Virus record (IMG/VR): IMGVR_UViG_3300009155_000241
Location: 1 to 24,953 of that record
DNA from: a virus
Length of the DNA stretch: 24,953 nt
Strand: one strand, 5' to 3'
The notes below the pieces were generated by a model. It was not told where the DNA came from and made no database searches. It saw only the letters and a program-made list of their open reading frames with translations. This document shows, in pieces, positions 19,872 to 24,953 of the stretch. The translations under genes were made by a program, and so were the position numbers. The stretch's first letter is position 1, and the number at the start of each line of letters is the position of its first letter.

Positions 19872-21427
19872 CCGGTCTGATAAACAACGTCAGTAGATGC
19901 CCACTCAATTTGCAGCCCGCTGCTTGCGCTTTTGAGCTGGATGGATCCGCAGTAACCAAGCCCGGTGACACCTTGCCAGTTGTTGGTAATTTGTAAACCA
20001 GATCCCCACAATGCAGAATCCCACGTTCCTGCATCCCATAATCCAACAGCAGATGCCGATGCGGAAATAGGCGCGGTTGTGTCATCAACGTTAAAATCTA
20101 CGTTGATGCCGACAAAAATAGCAGGTGCGCCGTTTGTAAATATGCTGGGCCGCGCCCTGGTGAAATACTTTTTCACGCCGCGGCTGTCAAAATAGTTAAA
20201 TGCTTGGAAAACATTTGTTGCAATATTTGATGTGTTATCTACGTAAGTGTCATCCCACGCCCTTACCACAACGCCGTTGCCGCCGTAATAAGGATTATCG
20301 TTGTAGGTTTCCCAACAATTTGCTGGCCAGCCTTGAAACTGTGCCCAGCTCGTTGTGATTGTGTTCATCACATACTGTTCTTGCTGGCCTTCTGCGATCG
20401 GCACATTGATCCACACAGCATTGCGACGAGCATTGTAGTAGACCTGCCACCCAACCGCGGCGTGCGTGCCGCCGTAGTTAGTTGTGGCCTGCGTAATGGC
20501 GCCTTGAATCTTGTTTGACAGCGCCACGCGAGGATCTAAGCGGGAAGATTGCAAGCTTTGAGCCATCGGCATCAAGCCGTCATACGTCAAGATCAGCAGA
20601 TCGCCGCCCCACTTCAGCATGGATCGGTTGCCGATTGGCGAGCCAAGTTTCCAAACTCCGGTCAGCGCCCAAGTAGCATCACTGGCCGGGTCGGTGCCTC
20701 GATAAACAATAACTTCACCGTTGCTGGTAACAAACACCAGATTGTCATCTACGCCATAGCCTGCATCAATCGTCCATGTATCCAGATCCACAAGATGCCC
20801 GCCAAATTTGGCAATAGCTGACAGATCCAAAACCTGCGCGGCGCCGCCGACTGCGCTGGTCGGCAGGTACCACGCCTTGAGCGTGTCTTTCTGAATAAAC
20901 CAAAGGCGATTCTTGAACAGCGTCACATTTGATAACGTTGTTGTCGTTACGCCGGTAATAGCTGGCGTTGAAGCAGCATCAATGGCGGTCCATGTTGTGC
21001 CATCGTACAACCGCGGCTTGTCCACGCCATTTACCGCATACAAATAAGTGCCGCCGGTCGTCGTAATGTTGATGTATTCCCAAATTGCGTTGGTTAAGCC
21101 GGTGACGCTAGTTGCTGTTGCAACGCCAGCGGTGCTGGCATCGTAGAATTTAAGATCAGGAGTCCCGACAGCGGCAAACATCTTGCTGCTGGTCCCGCCG
21201 TTGTAGACCATGATCGTCTGCACCTGGCCGGTCATGCCGGTAGCCCAATTCGTCGAACCACCTCGCAGCACGCAGTTGCTGACAGTCGGGAAGAAGTTAA
21301 TCAGTTGAACCGCATCCAGCGGCTCCATGTTGGCAATGCTGTCGCGGGCGTTCCAGCCGCCAACAGGAGCTGGAACAGACGCTACTCGCGCCGCATTGCC
21401 CTGCACCAGTTGGTTAATTTGGGCCAT
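19856..21427 (-). CDS. Tail nozzle/stabilisation protein (P22 gp10-like)
   Basis: This 523-aa protein begins VASVPAPVGGWNARDSIANM followed by EPLDAVQLINFFPT, the N-terminal signature of the phage stabilisation (P22 gp10) family, which forms the nozzle below the head-tail adaptor and holds DNA in the head. The remainder is beta-rich with recurring Trp/Gly/Asp blade-like segments (for example DLKFYDASTAG and VIVYRGTDPAS), consistent with a beta-propeller-like nozzle. Its order after the adaptor gene matches other short-tailed phages. It overlaps the adaptor gene by 14 nt. Confidence 0.85.
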   Translation of the reverse strand: MAQINQLVQGNAARVASVPAPVGGWNARDSIANMEPLDAVQLINFFPTVSNCVLRGGSTNWATGMTGQVQTIMVYNGGTSSKMFAAVGTPDLKFYDASTAGVATATSVTGLTNAIWEYINITTTGGTYLYAVNGVDKPRLYDGTTWTAIDAASTPAITGVTTTTLSNVTLFKNRLWFIQKDTLKAWYLPTSAVGGAAQVLDLSAIAKFGGHLVDLDTWTIDAGYGVDDNLVFVTSNGEVIVYRGTDPASDATWALTGVWKLGSPIGNRSMLKWGGDLLILTYDGLMPMAQSLQSSRLDPRVALSNKIQGAITQATTNYGGTHAAVGWQVYYNARRNAVWINVPIAEGQQEQYVMNTITTSWAQFQGWPANCWETYNDNPYYGGNGVVVRAWDDTYVDNTSNIATNVFQAFNYFDSRGVKKYFTRARPSIFTNGAPAIFVGINVDFNVDDTTAPISASASAVGLWDAGTWDSALWGSGLQITNNWQGVTGLGYCGSIQLKSASSGLQIEWASTDVVYQTGWAGI

Positions 21428-22325
21428 ATCCGCTGTCAGGTATGTTGTCGTATCCGATTAGCACAGTGCCTGGGCGCGGTGCAAAGCTCAGATTGGCAGC
21501 CGACATATCTAGCGCCATTGCCGCTTCAAGTTCATACAAATAATTGCGATACATAGCGGTCGTATCAAAGCCCTTTGCCTCAAAATACTTGAGCTTGGTT
21601 GAAAGCACCATCAGGCGGTCAGGGTAGATCGTCGTGTCAGTGTCCACCGTGAAGCTGGTCTTTACAGCGCCAGCGGCAGAATTAGCCCAGCCGTTAGACC
21701 GATATTCATAGCCAAGATATTCAGCGGCAGAGGTGCCAGGCCATATCTGGAAATAAGATCCCAGCAAACGCCAGCGGATCCGCGGTCCGGTCGAGATATA
21801 GCCGGAGAGCAGCCACTCCCATTGTTGCGCGTCCTCTGGCCCAAGCATTTCCCAGTGCTTTGATTTATCCCACATGCTTCGCGGCACCAACGCCTCGTAG
21901 TCGCTCGGCAAGTCATACTTCATTTTCTGGAAATACGCAGTAGCAGAAGCGCCGCCAGCGGCAGCAAAGTCTTGATTAAGAGTGACCTGCGTCGAACTGT
22001 CCACAGATTCTATAAACGTATTTTGATTGATGCCGGTCCCTTGCACCTGGTAGGTCGTGTCCAGCCCCGTAGTGCTGGGAATTCCGGTGATCGTGCGCGC
22101 GGCGGTCGTCCAGTTGCCGGTGGTTGTCAGGTATTGAGTATAAAAAGCCTTTTGCTTTGTCATTGCGCGCCAGTTGTGCCGGCGCAGCAGCTCGTAACCA
22201 GTCGCGTTCATCAGCGCGAGAATCTGCGTCACATCTTGATTGGTATTGCCAGCGACATACACCGGCGCCGTGACACCTAGTTCGTTTGTGACTTGTTGCA
22301 CCAACTGGAGCATTGTGCTGCTCAT
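21414..22325 (-). CDS. Head-to-tail adaptor protein (SU10/P22 gp4-like)
   Basis: The 303-aa protein has a helical N-terminus (LQLVQQVTNELGV, then TQILALMNATGYELLRRHNW), an inserted beta-rich segment (about 65-125), and then YDLPSDYEALVPRSMWD and a YEYRSNGWA strand, ending in a helical C-terminal part (YPDRLMVLSTKLKYFEAKGF, EAAMAL). This arrangement is typical of the adaptor ring that bridges the portal dodecamer to the tail nozzle. It stands two bases from the upstream gene and overlaps the nozzle gene. No enzymatic motif is present. Confidence 0.8.
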   Translation of the reverse strand: MSSTMLQLVQQVTNELGVTAPVYVAGNTNQDVTQILALMNATGYELLRRHNWRAMTKQKAFYTQYLTTTGNWTTAARTITGIPSTTGLDTTYQVQGTGINQNTFIESVDSSTQVTLNQDFAAAGGASATAYFQKMKYDLPSDYEALVPRSMWDKSKHWEMLGPEDAQQWEWLLSGYISTGPRIRWRLLGSYFQIWPGTSAAEYLGYEYRSNGWANSAAGAVKTSFTVDTDTTIYPDRLMVLSTKLKYFEAKGFDTTAMYRNYLYELEAAMALDMSAANLSFAPRPGTVLIGYDNIPDSGYGPN

Positions 22326-22327
22326 AT

Positions 22328-22861
22328 TTACGCCTCTTTGCGCGGCCTGCCGAGTTTTTTGGTTTTCATCAACATCGCCATTTGCTGTTTCAATTCATCA
22401 AGCTCGCGGCGAGTAATCTCCAGTTCGGAAGTGTTTGCGGATTGGTTTTTTCTGGTTAAATACGTTTTTGCTCTTTCGCGCAATCCAGCACCGCCCATGC
22501 CGATGCGCTGAAGCTGGCTATCTGAAGCTGTTGCCACTTGCTCGACTGTCTGGAATTTAAGGATCTGAAGTTCGGCCATTTGATGCAAGCTGAAGTTTTC
22601 TTCATCGTCCGTGTTCCATTGCTGCAACAGCGTTCCAATAACCGGCCCATCGCCGCTCTGCATTTGAAAATGCAACCACTGGCGCGGGAATCGTTCTTTA
22701 TGATCTTCCCTGACCGGCTGGTCAACAACGTTTGTTTTATCACCAGGCACAATTATCCGCACAAAAGGCGTCGGACGATCCTTGTAAGGTTTCTGGTCGT
22801 TGGTGTAAAACTCAACATGCAAGTGCGAGTCGGCATTAAGGGTGTCGCTGTCTAAAGCCAT
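22328..22861 (-). CDS. Conserved-looking virion-region protein, 177 aa
   Basis: Residues 1-100 form a mixed alpha/beta region with the striking stretch DSHLHVEFYTNDQKPYKDRP and WLHFQMQSGD. Residues about 105-177 are helical, with IGMGGAGLRERAKTYLTRK and a probable coiled coil (ELEITRRELDELKQQMAMLM) before a basic end (KTKKLGRPRKEA) that resembles an AT-hook core. ATG 22861 has AGGAGA 8 nt upstream. I associate this type with podovirus genomes between capsid and adaptor genes, but its function is not known to me. Confidence 0.7.
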   Translation of the reverse strand: MALDSDTLNADSHLHVEFYTNDQKPYKDRPTPFVRIIVPGDKTNVVDQPVREDHKERFPRQWLHFQMQSGDGPVIGTLLQQWNTDDEENFSLHQMAELQILKFQTVEQVATASDSQLQRIGMGGAGLRERAKTYLTRKNQSANTSELEITRRELDELKQQMAMLMKTKKLGRPRKEA

Positions 22862-22881
22862 TTTGTGTTCTCCTGTGGGGA

Positions 22882-23247
22882 TTAAGTTTTAGTGCCGTTG
22901 ATGCTGTACCACATGGCATTAGACACAGCAAAAAGTATACTTGTGTGATTTTGTGCGATGGATGCCGATGTAGTTTGGTTCACCGTTGTTGCGGTTTCGT
23001 ACGGATAAACTTTGATCGTGTGCGCACTTGAATTGGCAATGTAAATTGTTGCGCCCATTTGTGTAGGCGGCAACAAAACGCCACTGCCAGAAGTTGCAGT
23101 ATCAACCGAGTTGTAAATCTTAGTCAGTTGCAACGCATCAGCGCGGGTGGAACCAGTCGCAGTCAAACCATCCACGCCGTCGCCACAGATGGCAACGGTC
23201 ATTAATGATGACGCACCCGCACCCAAAACCCGTGAGGGAATTGTCAT
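22882..23247 (-). CDS. Small beta-rich virion-type protein, copy B of a tandem pair
   Basis: ATG 23247 overlaps the upstream stop as TAATG and gives MTIPSRVLGAG, matching MAIPSRVQASG of the neighbour. The frame extends eight codons further but loses this match. The 121-aa product shares its plan with copy A: SICGDG-like (AICGDG), GSTRADALQL, GVLLPPTQMGATIYI, VYP, and ILFAVS near the end, with roughly 40 percent of positions identical by eye. Predicted mostly beta. Probable decoration or head-fibre type protein, by position near the capsid end. Confidence 0.75.
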   Translation of the reverse strand: MTIPSRVLGAGASSLMTVAICGDGVDGLTATGSTRADALQLTKIYNSVDTATSGSGVLLPPTQMGATIYIANSSAHTIKVYPYETATTVNQTTSASIAQNHTSILFAVSNAMWYSINGTKT

Positions 23248-23606
23248 TACGCAGTCAGAACAGATGCCCAAGTCGTGGCGCTAGTAGCAAACAAAATGAC
23301 GGTTTTCGCTGTTGCAACAGATAATGTTGACGCGGCAGCATTGATCGTAGATCCAGATTTCGGATAGACAGTAACCGTTTGGCCAGAATCATTACGAATG
23401 CCGATCATAGCGCCAACCTCGGTCGGCGGCAGAATTACGCCAGTTGACGCCGAGCTGGTGGTGATCGTGTTCCATACCGCAGACAATTGCAGCGCGTCAG
23501 CAATGGTGCTGCCAACGGCAACTAGGCCGGTGGCGCCATCGCCACAAATGCTAGTTGTAGAAAGTCCTGAATTACCAGATGCTTGAACACGTGAGGGAAT
23601 AGCCAT
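23247..23606 (-). CDS. Small beta-rich virion-type protein, copy A of a tandem pair
   Basis: The 119-aa product begins MAIPSRVQASGNSGLSTTSI and is paralogous to the next gene along its whole length. Shared blocks are ICGDG, GST-ADALQL, GV-LPPT-GA-I-I, VYP and ILFA-S. No catalytic residues or cysteine pairs stand out. ATG 23606 has AAAGG 8 nt upstream and is one base after the previous stop. Tandem duplication suggests heteromeric assembly or diversification of a surface protein. Confidence 0.75.
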   Translation of the reverse strand: MAIPSRVQASGNSGLSTTSICGDGATGLVAVGSTIADALQLSAVWNTITTSSASTGVILPPTEVGAMIGIRNDSGQTVTVYPKSGSTINAAASTLSVATAKTVILFATSATTWASVLTA

Positions 23607-23607
23607 T

Positions 23608-24402
23608 TTAAATCCTTTGAGTTAATGGAAAAGTCATGGCTTTCGCCATTGCGTACAATAAACCGGGACCGCAAACTTCAATTGTTACATCATCTTCGGC
23701 AAATTTACGCGCAAGCGTTTGAAAGTCACGCACTTGCTGGCACATCCACGGCGCAGCCTTGTATTTTGTTTCGTGGATTGTAGCCGTAATTACGTTTTCA
23801 CCGTCGTTGGATTCTTGTTTGTAAACATGGTGTTCGCCTTCTGAATAACTGGAATCCATCCCAAACAAGTAAATCTGCCGATAGCCTTTTAGCTTGGCCA
23901 GAATCATCGCCAACATGCCAACCGTCGTAAACCCGCCCATAAGATGCACAGGGCGCTTGCGCTCGCTTTCAAGATACTCGTAGACCCCCTCGGTTTGGAC
24001 ATGCACCAGGTCCACTTTAAAGCCCTCTAAAGCGTCAAATACGCAGGGGTCACACTGGCTGGCCACGTAAAACTGCGTTTCCAGTTTGGGATTCTTTACA
24101 AACCGCACATTCTCCGGCCTGGCATCAAGCATGACATGCCCATCAGGAACGATGCCGCGGGCAAGCAGCCAATCATAAGTGCCGTTTACCGACCAAAGTC
24201 TGGCGCCGTTCTGATGCCGAATTATTAGCTGATGCACCGACTCATTTAGACTTGGAGCACCACCGACAATGCAGATGCTTTCCTCGTTTGACTCATCATT
24301 AAAATCAAACCAGGAAAGCTGCCTTTTGCAAGACAGCTCCACATTCCCCAGCATTACGCTGGGGAGTGTGTTTCCAACAACATCTAAAACTGCATCAACC
24401 AT
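23608..24402 (-). CDS. DUF115/MAF-like protein (glycosyltransferase-type fold, probable)
   Basis: The 264-aa protein has the motif set of the DUF115 (motility accessory factor/MptE-like) superfamily. CIVGGAPSLNE (about 44-54) is the nucleotide-binding glycine loop. WSVNGTYDWLLARGIVPDG (70-88) and MLDARPEN (91-98) follow. GGFTTVGMLAMILAKLKGY (156-174) and IYLFGMDSSY (177-186) end the core. MAF proteins transfer nonulosonic sugars to flagellin in bacteria; MptE-like members are pyrophosphokinases. Which reaction applies here cannot be read from sequence. The gene lies among head genes and is coupled to its upstream neighbour (TAATG), so virion modification is one possibility. Confidence 0.65.
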   Translation of the reverse strand: MVDAVLDVVGNTLPSVMLGNVELSCKRQLSWFDFNDESNEESICIVGGAPSLNESVHQLIIRHQNGARLWSVNGTYDWLLARGIVPDGHVMLDARPENVRFVKNPKLETQFYVASQCDPCVFDALEGFKVDLVHVQTEGVYEYLESERKRPVHLMGGFTTVGMLAMILAKLKGYRQIYLFGMDSSYSEGEHHVYKQESNDGENVITATIHETKYKAAPWMCQQVRDFQTLARKFAEDDVTIEVCGPGLLYAMAKAMTFPLTQRI

Positions 24403-24953
24403 TAGGTGATTTGGCTTTGCAGGTGCGGACGGTTAATTGTTACCGTGACCGTCGAAACGGTTGCGGCAATCGTAGCCAGGTTTGCCGAACGAGCTGCGAC
24501 AACTTGCAGACCCGCAGAGGCAAGAACCTTAACGCGACCGGCAGTAGCGGACAGGAATACAGTCACTTGCGGAGATACCGCAACTGCCGTTTTCTTGATT
24601 ACCGCATTTCCAGCGATTTGATACCAGCCAAACGTGCCAGCCAGGTTAGCCGACATCGCAACTGCTACCGGGCAAGCCTGGACAGCAGTATTCGGCACCA
24701 ACACCGTTTGATAAGTCGTTGCGTTGTAACTGACCAACGAACCGACCACCGTGGAAGCCACCCCTACCAGCAGAATGAACTCGCCTTCGCCATAGGTCGG
24801 ATCGTCAGCGCGCACGATCTTGCCCAGGACATTAGGCGGCGTCGGAATGACAGACGAGCTGCCAGACGAAACGCCGCTAGGTGAAGTCACCCCGGTGTCG
24901 ATGTTTGCGATCTGAAGCAGACCGCTTTGATTTTCAGCAAAAGTATAAGCCAT
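24402..24953 (-). CDS. Capsid decoration/cement-like protein, 183 aa
   Basis: The product (MAYTFAENQSGLLQIANIDT to the end) is beta-rich, with a repeated pattern of Ala/Val/Thr strands. Central features are KIVRADDPTYGEGEFILLVG and SYNATTYQTVLVP, then FGWYQIAGNAVIKK and AGRVKVLASA. This is the composition expected of small capsid-surface cement proteins, and the position upstream of the head-tail genes agrees. The ATG occupies the last three bases of the window, so an earlier start cannot be excluded. The family is inferred, not recognised. Confidence 0.65.
   Translation of the reverse strand: MAYTFAENQSGLLQIANIDTGVTSPSGVSSGSSSVIPTPPNVLGKIVRADDPTYGEGEFILLVGVASTVVGSLVSYNATTYQTVLVPNTAVQACPVAVAMSANLAGTFGWYQIAGNAVIKKTAVAVSPQVTVFLSATAGRVKVLASAGLQVVAARSANLATIAATVSTVTVTINRPHLQSQIT

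Noticed and set aside
1-24953. Integrase, attachment site, tRNA genes or CRISPR array
   Set aside because: None was seen on either strand. Absence in this window says nothing about the missing part of the genome.

Overview
The window is part of the genome of a tailed bacteriophage, most likely a short-tailed (podovirus-like) dsDNA phage of a Gram-negative, probably proteobacterial, host. The main evidence is a terminase pair, a P22 gp10-like tail nozzle, an SU10/P22 gp4-like head-tail adaptor, two proteins ending in S74 intramolecular-chaperone domains, large ejection-type proteins, and a holin plus GH108 endolysin cassette. The overall plan recalls the BPP-1/BcepC6B group, but this is an impression of layout and not a database result. 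No integrase, CI-type repressor, tRNA, CRISPR array or reverse transcriptase is visible, so lysogeny cannot be inferred.

Layout, left to right. (1) 1-1707, minus strand: the start of an unidentified head-region protein running off the left edge, then the large and small terminase subunits. (2) 1708-1890: non-coding, with inverted repeats and a weak terminator-like hairpin. (3) 1891-4993, minus strand: a replication operon transcribed leftward, in the order Cro-like repressor, zinc-ribbon protein, primase-helicase, a doubtful 61-aa ORF in a repeat-rich segment, a 20-aa remnant, and a PD-(D/E)XK-like nuclease. (4) 4994-5125: a compact divergent control region in which two candidate sigma-70 promoters share one palindrome. 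(5) 5126-9441, plus strand: the recombination/early operon, with tightly overlapping genes that include a Sak4-type RecA-like ATPase, a DUF669 ssDNA-binding protein, a Cas4/RecB-like nuclease with a probable Fe-S cluster, and several small orphan genes, two of them single-TM microproteins of 30 and 31 aa. (6) 9443-13047, minus strand: lysis genes and the tail fibre. (7) 13101-13664, plus strand: an HNH endonuclease inserted antisense in the late operon. (8) 13666-24953, minus strand: virion genes (ejection proteins, a Q-rich S74 protein, a GNAT enzyme, nozzle, adaptor, two paralogous small proteins, a DUF115/MAF-like protein and a decoration-like protein at the right edge).

How the genes work together: the divergent switch at about 5037 would control replication (leftward) and recombination (rightward). 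The late genes run leftward from beyond the right edge through the tail and lysis genes. The right edge looks capsid-proximal and the left edge terminase-proximal, so portal, scaffold and capsid genes probably lie in the part of a circularly permuted map that is missing here (inference). Almost every junction is an ATGA, TAATG, TGATG or TTGA overlap, so translational coupling is the rule. The least explained parts are the six-cysteine secreted protein inside the lysis cassette, the GGTTCCC-repeat segment with a duplicated gene start at 2199-2453, and the palindrome-sharing divergent promoters.
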